Notes under the pieces: model-generated
What the model was told of the DNA's origin: nothing
Seen by the model: the letters and a program-made list of their open reading frames with translations, nothing else
The model's database searches: none
Source of the DNA: Balneolaceae bacterium
Lineage (GTDB): Bacteria > Bacteroidota > Rhodothermia > Balneolales > Balneolaceae
Assembly (NCBI GenBank): GCA_017795005.1
Contig: CP051242.1
Location: 3,683,072 to 3,747,071, forward strand
Reading direction: 5' to 3'
Length of the DNA: 64,000 nucleotides
Shown here: positions 1 through 9,180 of the stretch, piece by piece
How the letters are laid out: each line of letters starts with the position of its first letter
Numbering within the stretch: the stretch's first letter is position 1
Translations under genes and position numbers: made by a program

Positions 1-3000
1 TCTTGGCTCTGGTTCTTTTACAGGGTGTTGCCGGTTCTCTTACTGCTGACCTTGATAATAAAGTACTCTCGGCAATGCTTGATCCTTTTGGTTCGGCTGC
101 AAATCAATATTATACCGAGTATTGGTCGGTATATGAACAGAATGAAAATCCTCTTCCATTCGGCTCCATTATCTTATACAACCGTCTACTCTGGACCGGT
201 ATTGGTTTGCTTGTTTTTGGATTTGTATATCGTACGTTCAGTTTCAGTCAGCAGGCTTTTTCATTTAGTTTTTTCAGAAAGAAAGGAGAGGCGGTTATCA
301 AAAAGAATTTTGGAAGTATCATGGCGGTAGAACTTCCAAAAGTGCGTTTTGATCATTCCTTTGTTCAGCACCTGAAATTGTCGTGGAGTATTTCCAATAC
401 CGATCTACTTTACATCATAAAGGGATGGCCCTTTATCATAATATCGATTATTGGTGTGTTGATTTCTCTGGTCACTATTACTGTAAGTGGTGAGATTTTT
501 GGAACCAATACCCTGCCAGTTACCTGGCAAATGCTGATGTTACCCGGAACTTTCTTTGGGCTATTCATTAATCTTCTCACTTTTTTGTATGCAGGAATAA
601 TTCTTCATCGCAGCCGAACCTACAATGTTGATCAATTATTGTATGTGACTCCGGTCCCAAACTGGGCGCTATTACTTTCAAACTTTTTTTCCGTTATAAA
701 AATGCAGGCACTGTTGCTCAGTACCATTATGTTTGTTGGTATTGGAGTACAGGTTTATAACGGGTACTTCAATTTTGAACTCGGTTTATATCTTTTTGAT
801 TTATATGCGATTCAGTTTATTCATGTAGTAATATGGGCCTTACTTGCCATTTTCGTTCACACCTGGTTTAAAAACTACTATATCGGGTTTTTCCTGCTTC
901 TGTTGGTTTCAATAGGAATTACCTTCCTCGACGGAATTGGAATTGAACAGGCTGTGTTTAAATACAATCAAGCTCCGGGAACCCCCTACTCAGATATGAA
1001 TGGCTACGGAAGCACGCTTGGACCTTACTTTGTATATAAAATATACTGGCTCATGCTCGGTGTATTTTTCTATATCCTTTCAATTCTCTTCTATCAAAGA
1101 GGATTTACCGATCGGTTTAAACAACGATGGAACCAGGCCAGAAAGGAGTTCACTCCTATTCTTTCACTGCTATTTATGTTTTCATTTGGTTCTTTCCTGT
1201 TTATTGGAGGGTACATCTATTATGTAAATAATATTGAAAATGAATATATCTCATCAAAAGAATCCGAAGCTCAGAGAGCGCAGTGGGAAATCAATTATGG
1301 CAAGTACGAACACATTCCACAACCCAGAATAGTTAGTTCAAAAATAGATTTGAGGATCTATCCGGAAACCAGAAACTTCAAAGCTGAAGGAGTTTACATT
1401 CTTCAAAACAAAACTCCTTTTGTGATCGACTCCATCCATATTGATCACAGCAGCAGCGAAACAACCTTTAGTTTTGAGGAAGAGTTTGAACTGGTGATGG
1501 AAGATGATACGATGAACTATGATATCTTCAAATTAGCAGAACCACTCCAACCAGGAGACTCACTCACCTTCTATTTTGAAGTATGGAATAAACCAAACAC
1601 TATACTGAGAAATAACTCACCTATTCTTGAAAACGGAACCTTTATCAATAACGGGCTTTTCCCGAGAATCGGATATAACCCTCAGAGTGAATTAATAGGA
1701 GAGTCTTCCAGAGAAAAATTCGGACTTCCACCCAAAGACAGAATGCCCCCTCAGACAGACAGCGCATCACTTCAGAATAATTACATTTCTTATGATGCCG
1801 ACTGGATTGATTTCGAAACCACAATCAGCACTTCTCCGGACCAGATTGCTGTTGCTCCGGGATATCTGCAGGAAGAATGGGAAGAAGATGGTCGCCGGTA
1901 CTTCCATTATAAAATGGATTCCAAGATGCTCAATTTCTATTCATTTATTTCTGCCCGGTTTGAGGTAGCAAAAGACGAGTGGAATGGAATGCCTATTGAA
2001 GTTTACTACCACAAAGATCATGATTACAACATTGATCGTATGATTAAAGGGGTTAAACGAGGTCTGGATTACTACACCGAGGAGTTCAGTCCATATCAAC
2101 ATAAACAGGTTCGGATTCTTGAATTCCCAAGAACCAGTGGTGGATTTGCACAGTCTTTTGCTAATACGATCCCCTATTCAGAAGCTATTGGTTTCATTGC
2201 ACAGGTAGATGATGAAGATGATTCTGGCGTGGATTATCCTTTCAATATTACTGCTCATGAAGTTGCACACCAATGGTGGGCTCATCAGGTGATCGGAGCT
2301 AATGTTCAGGGTGCCACAGTAATGTCAGAAAGTATGTCTGAATACAGTGCACTAAAAGTATTGGAAAAGGAAAATGGCGAAGAAGAAATGCGCACTTTCC
2401 TGAAAGATGCATTGGACAGTTATTTGCTCGGGCGTTCTACTGAAGGGATAAGAGAACGACCACTGCTTTATAATGAGAACCAACCTTATATCCATTATAA
2501 CAAAGGTTCTCTGGTGTTATACGCGCTCAGCGATTATATCGGAGAAGAAAACATGAATGCAGCTTTAAGTAGATATATTGATGCCGTTGCTTTTCAGGAG
2601 GCGCCATATACTACTTCCACCGAATTTTTAAGCTATTTGGATGAAGTCACTCCGGACTCCTTGAAATATCTGCTTCATGATATGTTTGAGACTATCACGC
2701 TCTATGACAATCAGATGAAGGAATCGACCTTTAAAGAAACCGATGATGGAAGATTTGAAATCACTCTAAACATTCAAACGTCGAAGTACGCTAACAGTCC
2801 CCAGGGCAGGAGAATTTATAAAGACGAAAACGGGGATAGTCTTTCCGTTGAAGTGGAAGGTTTATCCAAACCAATACAGTCACTCCCCTTACAAGACTGG
2901 ATTGATGTAGGAGTTTTCGGAACCGATGAAGATGGAAATGAAACAGTGCTTTATATGAAGAAGCACAAATTTGATGCTATTGAATCGACCATAACCATCA

Positions 3001-3098
3001 CCGTTGATGAAGTACCCACTTCTGCCGGAATTGATCCCTATAACAAGCTTATTGATACCGTTTCAGGAGATAATAGGAGACCTTTGAAGGAGGGGTAA
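1..3098 (+). CDS. ABC-2-type permease fused to M1 zinc aminopeptidase (5' end missing)
   Basis: About 1031 residues are visible and the frame is open at the window edge, so the start lies upstream. The first 400 residues hold several hydrophobic segments (for example near residues 55-75, 140-160, 180-200 and 385-405) like an ABC-2 permease. The rest is a periplasmic M1 metallopeptidase domain. HEVAH at about residues 752-756 supplies two zinc ligands and the catalytic Glu; the Glu in SES about 20 residues later is the likely third ligand, one residue further than the classical spacing. Such permease-peptidase fusions are known in Bacteroidota and usually follow an ABC ATPase gene, which would lie outside the window. 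The substrate is unknown. Confidence 0.85.
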   Translation, partial: LALVLLQGVAGSLTADLDNKVLSAMLDPFGSAANQYYTEYWSVYEQNENPLPFGSIILYNRLLWTGIGLLVFGFVYRTFSFSQQAFSFSFFRKKGEAVIKKNFGSIMAVELPKVRFDHSFVQHLKLSWSISNTDLLYIIKGWPFIIISIIGVLISLVTITVSGEIFGTNTLPVTWQMLMLPGTFFGLFINLLTFLYAGIILHRSRTYNVDQLLYVTPVPNWALLLSNFFSVIKMQALLLSTIMFVGIGVQVYNGYFNFELGLYLFDLYAIQFIHVVIWALLAIFVHTWFKNYYIGFFLLLLVSIGITFLDGIGIEQAVFKYNQAPGTPYSDMNGYGSTLGPYFVYKIYWLMLGVFFYILSILFYQRGFTDRFKQRWNQARKEFTPILSLLFMFSFGSFLFIGGYIYYVNNIENEYISSKESEAQRAQWEINYGKYEHIPQPRIVSSKIDLRIYPETRNFKAEGVYILQNKTPFVIDSIHIDHSSSETTFSFEEEFELVMEDDTMNYDIFKLAEPLQPGDSLTFYFEVWNKPNTILRNNSPILENGTFINNGLFPRIGYNPQSELIGESSREKFGLPPKDRMPPQTDSASLQNNYISYDADWIDFETTISTSPDQIAVAPGYLQEEWEEDGRRYFHYKMDSKMLNFYSFISARFEVAKDEWNGMPIEVYYHKDHDYNIDRMIKGVKRGLDYYTEEFSPYQHKQVRILEFPRTSGGFAQSFANTIPYSEAIGFIAQVDDEDDSGVDYPFNITAHEVAHQWWAHQVIGANVQGATVMSESMSEYSALKVLEKENGEEEMRTFLKDALDSYLLGRSTEGIRERPLLYNENQPYIHYNKGSLVLYALSDYIGEENMNAALSRYIDAVAFQEAPYTTSTEFLSYLDEVTPDSLKYLLHDMFETITLYDNQMKESTFKETDDGRFEITLNIQTSKYANSPQGRRIYKDENGDSLSVEVEGLSKPIQSLPLQDWIDVGVFGTDEDGNETVLYMKKHKFDAIESTITITVDEVPTSAGIDPYNKLIDTVSGDNRRPLKEG
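3087..3095 (+). promoter_or_regulatory. Strong ribosome binding site deciding a TTG start
   Basis: The purine run AAGGAGGGG overlaps the last codons and stop of the M1 peptidase gene and sits 7 bases before a TTG codon. This supports TTG at 3103 as the DUF2971 start and suggests translational coupling to the upstream gene. Confidence 0.6.
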
Positions 3099-3102
3099 AT
3101 TT

Positions 3103-3924
3103 TTGAGCATCCCTGAAAAGCTTTATAAATATCATTCTTTCGATGTTCAGTCAATTTCTAATCTGAAAAATCAGAAAATCTATTTCTCAGACCCGACTTT
3201 GTTTAATGATCCTTATGATTGTGCTTTAGATTTTAAGCTTAAACAGTTAGAAATAGATGACTATGAAAAACTATTAGAATACTATATTCCGAATAGAGAT
3301 TTTCCTTTAGTACAAAAAGAAGCTCTAGAACAAGTTCTAAAAAAACTAAAGGAAGGAGAATCAATTGAAAGATTTCCAGCTCTTAGAAGTATTGAAGAAA
3401 GTTTAAAAGCTAGTTTGTTAAAAATCAGAGAGCTTAATTTCATGAAAACAGGAGTATCATGCTTTTCTGAATGCAAAGATGATATCCTAATGTGGTCTTA
3501 TTATGCAGACGGACATAAAGGTTTTTGCCTTGAGTTTGAAACCAGTTTTGATCCTTTTAAAAGAGCAATGCCTGTTAAGTATCGACAGGAATTCCCCGAA
3601 ATGGAAATCACGAAAATACTCTGGGATAAAAACCCTGAAATTACTTTCGAACCATTATTAACAAAATTTGTTGATTGGAGTCATGAAAAAGAATACCGTG
3701 TTTTTCATCAAGAAAGTGGAGTTGCATTTGGGTATCCGAGTGAATCCTTGACAGGTATATATTTCGGTCCTGAAATAAAGTTTGAGCATATTGAAATAAT
3801 CGCATTAATTCTTAGAGGACAAAACCCAAGCGTAAAATTGTATCAAGGGCATAGATCTAAAGAAAAATTCAAAATTGATTTTGAAGAGGTGTTCTATACT
3901 TCTTATTTAGAAAGAATGAATTGA
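3103..3924 (+). CDS. DUF2971 family protein
   Basis: A 273-residue protein with the usual DUF2971 landmarks: KYHSF near the N-terminus, the segment IYFSDPTLFNDPYDC (about residues 25-40), then MWSYYADGHKGFCLEF (about 130-145), the KEYRVF element (about 190) and IYFGPEI near residue 220. The biochemical function of the family is not established. It starts only 4 bases after the peptidase stop, with its own Shine-Dalgarno site. The coding sequence is visibly richer in A and T than the peptidase gene, and it is followed 5 bases after its stop by a broken copy of a neighbouring gene end, so it may have arrived separately. Confidence 0.85.
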   Translation: MSIPEKLYKYHSFDVQSISNLKNQKIYFSDPTLFNDPYDCALDFKLKQLEIDDYEKLLEYYIPNRDFPLVQKEALEQVLKKLKEGESIERFPALRSIEESLKASLLKIRELNFMKTGVSCFSECKDDILMWSYYADGHKGFCLEFETSFDPFKRAMPVKYRQEFPEMEITKILWDKNPEITFEPLLTKFVDWSHEKEYRVFHQESGVAFGYPSESLTGIYFGPEIKFEHIEIIALILRGQNPSVKLYQGHRSKEKFKIDFEEVFYTSYLERMN

Positions 3925-3928
3925 TACT

Positions 3929-4033
3929 AATCAATCCCCAGAATCTTCTTATTCGTTTCTTCATCCACTAAACCGCCTGCAAAATCATCGAAGGTTTTTT
4001 CTGTTACGTTGATGATATGAACATCGATAAACG
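3929..4033 (-). pseudogene. Detached copy of the 3' end of the sugar isomerase gene
   Basis: These 105 bases match 5247-5351, the last 34 codons and stop region of the isomerase gene, with 7 differences by eye (about 93% identity) and in the same orientation. The encoded tail keeps the ending ETNKKILGID and differs at three residues (A to V, A to T, S to L). No coding sequence leads into it, so it is a remnant. It lies between the DUF2971 gene and the lipoprotein gene, so the two copies bracket a segment of about 1.2 kb. Confidence 0.85.
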
Positions 4034-4064
4034 AAAACCTTTAAAGGAAGTAGTAGCCAATTAC

Positions 4065-4206
4065 CTGTCCCACTTTGGAGAGGGACAGAGTCAAAACTTG
4101 TTTTGGCTCAGGGAGAGGAACGTGGAGCTTCGTATTCCATCGCAGCCACTTTCCTCCCTCTGATTTCATACGAGTATGAAATCTGTCTCCCTCCAGCGGG
4201 AGACAG
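4065..4206. repeat. Cluster of four intergenic hairpins
   Basis: The gap of about 300 bases after the DUF2971 gene holds, besides the gene remnant, four separate inverted repeats: CTGTCCC/GGGACAG (4065-4088), GAG-CAAAAC/GTTTTG-CTC (4088-4109), GATTTCATAC/GTATGAAATC (about 4162-4183) and CTGTCTCCC/GGGAGACAG (4183-4206). This looks like a structured intergenic repeat element similar in style to the CCTCTCC-type element near 59.7 kb. It also lies just past the 3' end of the minus-strand lipoprotein gene and could act in termination. Confidence 0.5.
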
Positions 4207-4229
4207 AATTTGGGCACATTAAGAATAAG

Positions 4230-5015
4230 CTAGAAACAACTCACATTGTCACCATTCTCATCCCAGCACACCTGCTCCTGATCAGAGTTAAGGTAGTAAC
4301 CTGTACCCGAATCTGTATTCCAGTAAATGGTGCTTGTAGAAGAATTATCATCGGAAATTGTGAGGGTATTATCTGGTAAATTCTTCTCGTAGGTAAAACC
4401 TGAAAACGAACTTTCTCCGAATGTGATTTCGAATGTTGCTTCTGATTCACTTTCGATATCCCAGGTGTAGCTCATAACAGGAGTACTTTGCTCACCTCCG
4501 AAATCATAAAAATTCCACTGCCCACCATTGGAGGTATTTTTTACAAAGCCATCAATAAACTTGTAATTATCAAATGAGAGTTCCCCATTCGAAGCAGACA
4601 AATACATTGCCCAATCGGTTTGGGCTACTTTAACTTCTGCTGTAAGTCTAATAGTTACCGAAGCACCTGCACCCGCGCTGGTATAGCTCCATGTCCAAAC
4701 TCCGTTTTCTAATTCTGCATTAACTCCCTCAGCTGAAGCCGTGAAGGTAGTTGGTAATGAACTGAAGCCCGTCATGATTGCTTCAACAGCAGCTGTTAGA
4801 GATGCTGCAATCATAAAATTCTCTCCGGTCTGACTTTCTATTTTATTTAGAACCTTTGCTTTGAAATAGTCAAACTCTGGGATGCCATCCTCAAGGTTTG
4901 GTATCTCTGGAGCAAGTTCACCTTCTACTCCGGTACCTGAATCGCTACAGGAAGTAATAAAAAAACTGACTACTAGTAACAGAAATAGATAATTCTTAGA
5001 TATAAGATATTTCAT
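4230..5015 (-). CDS. Hypothetical lipoprotein
   Basis: A 261-residue protein with a lipoprotein signal peptide: basic start, hydrophobic core and lipobox ITSC, giving a lipidated Cys near residue 23. The mature part is acidic and rich in Ser, Thr and Gly, with alternating polar and hydrophobic strands that suggest a beta-rich fold, and ends in a Cys pair (QVCWDENGDNVSCF). I do not recognise a family. It lies inside the segment bracketed by the two copies of the isomerase gene end. The 229 bases upstream are very A+T-rich and I see no gene in them. Confidence 0.7.
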   Translation of the reverse strand: MKYLISKNYLFLLLVVSFFITSCSDSGTGVEGELAPEIPNLEDGIPEFDYFKAKVLNKIESQTGENFMIAASLTAAVEAIMTGFSSLPTTFTASAEGVNAELENGVWTWSYTSAGAGASVTIRLTAEVKVAQTDWAMYLSASNGELSFDNYKFIDGFVKNTSNGGQWNFYDFGGEQSTPVMSYTWDIESESEATFEITFGESSFSGFTYEKNLPDNTLTISDDNSSTSTIYWNTDSGTGYYLNSDQEQVCWDENGDNVSCF

Positions 5016-5244
5016 GATTTTGGATTAATGAATAGTTTAATTTTTATATACACTTAATTGTGCATGATTTTACTAAAAAAAGACAACCTATCTTAAAAAA
5101 ATTAAATGCTTTTTTAAAATCGTGTTATTCCTTACAAAAAGATGGTTTTACTTCAGTAGCCTTACATAACACCTACTCGCTGAAATCAAACCATTTGATG
5201 ACACACTCTCTCTCAAAAGAAAAAATTCCTCTTTATAGTTTTAT

Positions 5245-6300
5245 TCAATCAATCCCCAGAATCTTCTTATTAGTTTCTTCATCTACTGAACCGCCTGCAA
5301 AATCATCGAAGGCTTTTTCTGTTACATTGATGATATGAGCGTCGATAAACGGCGCTCCCTCTTCGGCTCCCTGTTGTGGAGATTTTATACAGCATTCCCA
5401 TTCCATCACCGCCCAACCATCAAAGCCATACTGACTTAGTTTGGTGAAAATAGCAGCAAAATCAACCTGACCATCACCCAAAGAACGGAATCTTCCCGGA
5501 CGATCGGTCCAGCCTTGGTATCCACCATACACTCCAGACTTTCCGGTTGGATTGAATTCTGCATCCTTTACATGGAACATACGGATGTATTCATGATAAA
5601 AATCAATATGCTGCAAGTAATCCAGTTGCTGAAGCACATAATGACTTGGATCGTACAGCATTTTAACCGCATCATGATTTCCGGTAGCTTCTAAAAACTT
5701 CTCGAATGTAATTCCATCATGAAGATCTTCACCGGGATGAATTTCATAACAAACATCTACTCCTTCATTCTTGCAATGATCCAGTACTGGCATCCATCGT
5801 TTTGCCAATTCTTCAAAGGCATTTTCGATTAAACCAGCAGGACGTTGCGGCCATGGATATACAAAAGGCCATGCAAGTGCTCCGGAGAAACTTGCCATTA
5901 CATCAATACCCAGATGTTTACTTGCGGTTGCCGCCCATTTAACCTGCTGTTTTGCCCACTCGGTTCTTTCTTTAGGTTTCCCATGGAGTTCTTCGGGAGC
6001 GAATCCATCGAACATCACATCGAAAGCGGGATGAACAGCAACTAATTGTCCCTGCAAATGCGTGGAAAGCTCAGATATTTCTACCCCTGCTTCATTCGCA
6101 ATCCCTTTTAACTCGTCACAGTAATCTTTACTGGTTCCGGCTTTTTCGAGATCAATTACACGGCTATCCCAACTTGGTACCTGAACGGCTTTGTACCCTA
6201 ATCCGGCTGCCCATTCGCAAATACTTTTAAAATTATTGAACGGCTCAACATCGTCCATAAACTGTGCTAAAAAAATCGCTGGTCCTTTTATAGTCTTCAT
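5245..6300 (-). CDS. Sugar phosphate isomerase/epimerase, xylose-isomerase-like TIM barrel
   Basis: A 351-residue member of the AP-endonuclease-2/xylose-isomerase-like TIM barrel superfamily. Expected metal ligands are visible: Glu in YEIHPGED (about residue 186), Asp and His in YDPSHY (217-220), His in FHVKDAEF (243) and Glu in VMEWEC (300-302). It probably isomerises or epimerises a sugar or a keto-sugar. It follows a Gfo/Idh/MocA oxidoreductase gene on the same strand after a 139-base gap; this pairing is common in cyclitol or oxidised-sugar catabolism. The exact substrate cannot be read from the sequence. Its last 105 bases are duplicated at 3929-4033. Confidence 0.85.
   Translation of the reverse strand: MKTIKGPAIFLAQFMDDVEPFNNFKSICEWAAGLGYKAVQVPSWDSRVIDLEKAGTSKDYCDELKGIANEAGVEISELSTHLQGQLVAVHPAFDVMFDGFAPEELHGKPKERTEWAKQQVKWAATASKHLGIDVMASFSGALAWPFVYPWPQRPAGLIENAFEELAKRWMPVLDHCKNEGVDVCYEIHPGEDLHDGITFEKFLEATGNHDAVKMLYDPSHYVLQQLDYLQHIDFYHEYIRMFHVKDAEFNPTGKSGVYGGYQGWTDRPGRFRSLGDGQVDFAAIFTKLSQYGFDGWAVMEWECCIKSPQQGAEEGAPFIDAHIINVTEKAFDDFAGGSVDEETNKKILGID
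5247..5351 (-). repeat. Intact partner of the duplicated isomerase gene end
   Basis: This is the terminal 105 bases of the isomerase gene, matching the detached copy at 3929-4033 with 7 mismatches. The match stops sharply at ATAAACG on one side and at AATCAATCC on the other. Confidence 0.85.
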
Positions 6301-6373
6301 TACTGTATATCCTGTTTGATTAATTTTTAAAACTTCGTTCCACTTGATGTGAATTAAAAATTCAAAATTAAAG

Positions 6374-6409
6374 ATGAAAAATTGATTTAATTACTCTCCA
6401 ATTTTTCAT
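6374..6409. repeat. A+T-rich intergenic hairpin
   Basis: Arms ATGAAAAATTG (6374-6384) and CAATTTTTCAT (6399-6409) form a perfect 11-bp stem in the gap between two co-directional genes. The words CATTTTGAATT flank it as tandem copies. Similar palindromes built from AATTCAAAATT-like words occur at 60.3 and 62.8 kb, also between co-directional minus-strand genes. Confidence 0.5.
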
Positions 6410-6439
6410 TTTGAATTTTTCATTTTGAATTCTGTTGAG

Positions 6440-7600
6440 CTAGTGCTCAACAGTAACCCAGATATTCCCTTTTTCGGTGGATTCTACTACTGCATCTACC
6501 ATACTCATTCCATGAACACCATCCTCGATTTCGGGATAGTCATAGATTTCCATATTGTGTTCTTCTCCAGCGGATTTTGCTCTTAGATGCATCGCAAAGT
6601 TTCGGTAAATATTCGCAAAAGCTTCCAAATATCCTTCCGGATGTCCGGCTGGTGTCCTTGAATTAGCTTGTGCTGCTTCAGAAACATAGCCCGTTCCTGT
6701 TCGGTAAATTTCATGAGGCTTATCTCCCCAGGTAACTATCAACGAATTAGGATCCCGCTGAGTCCAGATTACTCCACCTTTTTCTCCATAAACTCTAACC
6801 TTGATGGCATTTTCTTCCCCTGCTGATATCTGTGAAACGGAAAGAACTCCGGGTACTCCCCCTTCAAATTCCAGTAAAGCACCGGCATCGTCATCAAGCA
6901 AACGACCTGATACTACGGTAGTTAGCTGAGAAAGTACTTTTACAATATTCAAACCCGAAACATATTCCGCCATATTTGCGGCATGTGTTCCAATATCGCC
7001 ATACGCTCCACTTTTGCCGGATCGTTTAGGATCTGTTCTCCAGGCTGCTTGTTTTTGATCAGAATCTTCCAGCTTTTCTGCAAGCCAGCCCTGAGGATAC
7101 TCGACCATGATTTTCCGGATCTTTCCAAACTTGCCCGACTTAACCTGTTGCCGGGCTTCTTTCACCATGGGATATCCCGTGTATGTGTGTGTGAGGGCAA
7201 ACGGCAATCCGGTTTCTTTTACTTTGTTTTGAATAGCTAACGCTTCTTCCATATTGAAACAAAGCGGCTTATCAATAATTACCGGAAAACCATGTTCCAT
7301 TGCCATTATCGCCGGATCAGCATGAACATGGTTCGGAGTTACTATTGATACAAAATCCATCCGCACATCTTCAGGAAGACCAGCTTCCGTTTCGATCATT
7401 TCTTTATAAGAGCCATATACTCGTGAGGAATCAAGGAATAGTTCTTCTCCGGTTTGTTTAGACTTCTCCGGACTGCTACTGAAAGCCCCGCAAACCAACT
7501 CGATTTGCCCATCCAGATTTGCAGCAAGTCGGTGCACCGCTCCAATAAAGGCACCTACTCCTCCACCAACCATTCCCATTCTTAATTTTCTGTTTTTCAT
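6440..7600 (-). CDS. Gfo/Idh/MocA family oxidoreductase
   Basis: A 386-residue NAD(P)-dependent dehydrogenase. The N-terminal Rossmann fold carries GMVGGGVGAFIG at residues 9-20, and the family's catalytic Lys signature appears as DKP at 110-112 (usually EKP). The C-terminal half is the typical alpha/beta substrate domain, with GDIGTHAAN carrying the usual Asp and His. It probably oxidises a sugar or cyclitol hydroxyl and works with the downstream isomerase/epimerase. The A+T-rich gap between the two genes contains a hairpin, so they may be one operon with a processing or attenuating structure. Confidence 0.9.
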   Translation of the reverse strand: MKNRKLRMGMVGGGVGAFIGAVHRLAANLDGQIELVCGAFSSSPEKSKQTGEELFLDSSRVYGSYKEMIETEAGLPEDVRMDFVSIVTPNHVHADPAIMAMEHGFPVIIDKPLCFNMEEALAIQNKVKETGLPFALTHTYTGYPMVKEARQQVKSGKFGKIRKIMVEYPQGWLAEKLEDSDQKQAAWRTDPKRSGKSGAYGDIGTHAANMAEYVSGLNIVKVLSQLTTVVSGRLLDDDAGALLEFEGGVPGVLSVSQISAGEENAIKVRVYGEKGGVIWTQRDPNSLIVTWGDKPHEIYRTGTGYVSEAAQANSRTPAGHPEGYLEAFANIYRNFAMHLRAKSAGEEHNMEIYDYPEIEDGVHGMSMVDAVVESTEKGNIWVTVEH

Positions 7601-7749
7601 ATCACAAATATATTTTTTTGATCCAGTTTCAATACTTAGGAAAGTGACTCCTTAAACCGTCGCCTAATAAATGAAGAAACCGCTAGAATTGAAAGGTGGT
7701 ACCACAACTTTGCAAACATTTTTAAATACCTGTCGTAGGTTGCTTGATT

Positions 7750-8511
7750 ATGGCAAAACCAAGTTTCAGAAAAAATTTCCGGCTTTTTTTATTTCTATTT
7801 TGGGGTTCAGTAGTAATCTGGATGATTATTCAAATGCAAGCTAAAGGGTTCAATGAATCGATACTTCAATCTGATTCTGGAATTGTAGTCAAAAACTCCT
7901 CTGACTTTATCCAATTCGTTCCTAACTCTAGTGATTCAAATATCTCTTCTACCCATATCATATTCTATCCGGGAGCTTTGGTTCAACCAGAAGCTTACGC
8001 TCCATACGCCCGAATTCTTGCAGAACAGGGATATGAGGTACTCATACAGAAAGTTCCGTTTCGTTTAGCTTTTACAGAAGGTTTGGAGAAGTCGGTATTT
8101 ACCAAAACAATCGACATTATTAATTCACATTCTGACTCTACTAAATGGGTGCTTGCCGGACATTCTAAAGGGGGTGCTATGGCGTCAGAATTCGCAGGAG
8201 AATACCCTGATAAACTATCCGGACTTTTACTTATTGGTACTTCTCATCCAAGAAGGATTGATTTAACTAGCCTGGATATTCCGATTACTAAAGTTTATGC
8301 CAGTGAAGATGGTTTAGCGTCGGTTGAAGAGGTGCAAAAATTCTCTGGAAATCTTCCTCATCATACAAATTTTGTTTTGGTACATGGAGGTAATCATTCT
8401 CAGTTTGGATACTATGGAGTCCAGCTTGGCTCAGGTACAGCCACAATCTCAAGAGAAAAACAACAACAGCAATTAGTGATGGCCTCTCTTGAATTGTTGT
8501 TGAACTTATAA
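7750..8511 (+). CDS. Membrane-anchored alpha/beta hydrolase
   Basis: A 253-residue protein with an N-terminal hydrophobic anchor (about residues 10-28) followed by an alpha/beta hydrolase domain. The nucleophile elbow GHSKGG lies at about residues 137-142; the Asp in ASEDG and the His in GGNHSQFG are the likely other triad members. It resembles the family in which such a domain hydrolyses an unknown ester or amide outside the cytoplasm. I place the start at the ATG at 7750 rather than the TTG two codons upstream, because it leaves a normal short basic n-region. Confidence 0.8.
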   Translation: MAKPSFRKNFRLFLFLFWGSVVIWMIIQMQAKGFNESILQSDSGIVVKNSSDFIQFVPNSSDSNISSTHIIFYPGALVQPEAYAPYARILAEQGYEVLIQKVPFRLAFTEGLEKSVFTKTIDIINSHSDSTKWVLAGHSKGGAMASEFAGEYPDKLSGLLLIGTSHPRRIDLTSLDIPITKVYASEDGLASVEEVQKFSGNLPHHTNFVLVHGGNHSQFGYYGVQLGSGTATISREKQQQQLVMASLELLLNL

Positions 8512-8541
8512 TAAATAGGTTTTACTCTGTTTCTAAACATT

Positions 8542-9180
8542 ATGGCAGGTATGGTAAATCCTTTGTTAAAAAAACTTCAGATTAAAGAGGAGTTTTCTGT
8601 TTTGCTTATGAACTCCAATCCATCGGTACATCCGCTATTTGAAGGGGTCAGGGTTGAATATTCCGGAGTAAATAATGAAGATTATGACTCTATCATTTTG
8701 TTTACCAAAAATGAAGAAGAACTGAATGATTGGGTACCCAAGGCCTCTAAATTGCAAGGCCGGGAAGGGCAACTTTGGCTGAGTTACCCAAAGAAAACCG
8801 GTAACATAGATACTGACTTAAACAGAGATATTACCATGAACGCCCTTAAAGCGTTTGGGTTAGACCCGGTTAGATTAATATCTATGAACAAGAATTGGTC
8901 GAGTATGAGACTTGTAAAGAAGAAAGACCGAAAAAAGCCTTCAAAATTCGGGCAGGATCCTCCCGGGGTAGATCGAAAAAATAAAACCGTTATTCCACCC
9001 GATGATTTAACTAAAGAGTTTCAGTTAAATCCTGAAGCCAACGCTTTTTTTGAATCATTGGCTTTTAGTCATAAGAGAGAATATGTGGCATGGATTCATG
9101 AAGCAAAGAAAGAAGAAACCCGACTGCGTCGGGTTAAAAAAACGATTGAACTTTTAACCAACGGAAAGAAAAAAAAGTGA
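8542..9180 (+). CDS. YdeI/OmdA family protein with an N-terminal DUF3052-like part
   Basis: A 212-residue soluble protein. The C-terminal 55 residues (FFESLAFSHKREYVAWIHEA, then a basic helix) match the YdeI/OmpD-associated C-terminal domain. The first 110 residues look like the small DUF3052-type domain with GREGQLWLSYPKK. Family members have been linked to resistance to antimicrobial peptides, but the molecular role is not settled. Its TGA stop overlaps the GTG start of the next gene, so the two are translationally coupled. Confidence 0.8.
   Translation: MAGMVNPLLKKLQIKEEFSVLLMNSNPSVHPLFEGVRVEYSGVNNEDYDSIILFTKNEEELNDWVPKASKLQGREGQLWLSYPKKTGNIDTDLNRDITMNALKAFGLDPVRLISMNKNWSSMRLVKKKDRKKPSKFGQDPPGVDRKNKTVIPPDDLTKEFQLNPEANAFFESLAFSHKREYVAWIHEAKKEETRLRRVKKTIELLTNGKKKK

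Noticed and set aside
5060..5338. 92-codon frame between the lipoprotein and isomerase genes
   Set aside because: It runs into the isomerase gene in antisense and has no ribosome site or family resemblance.
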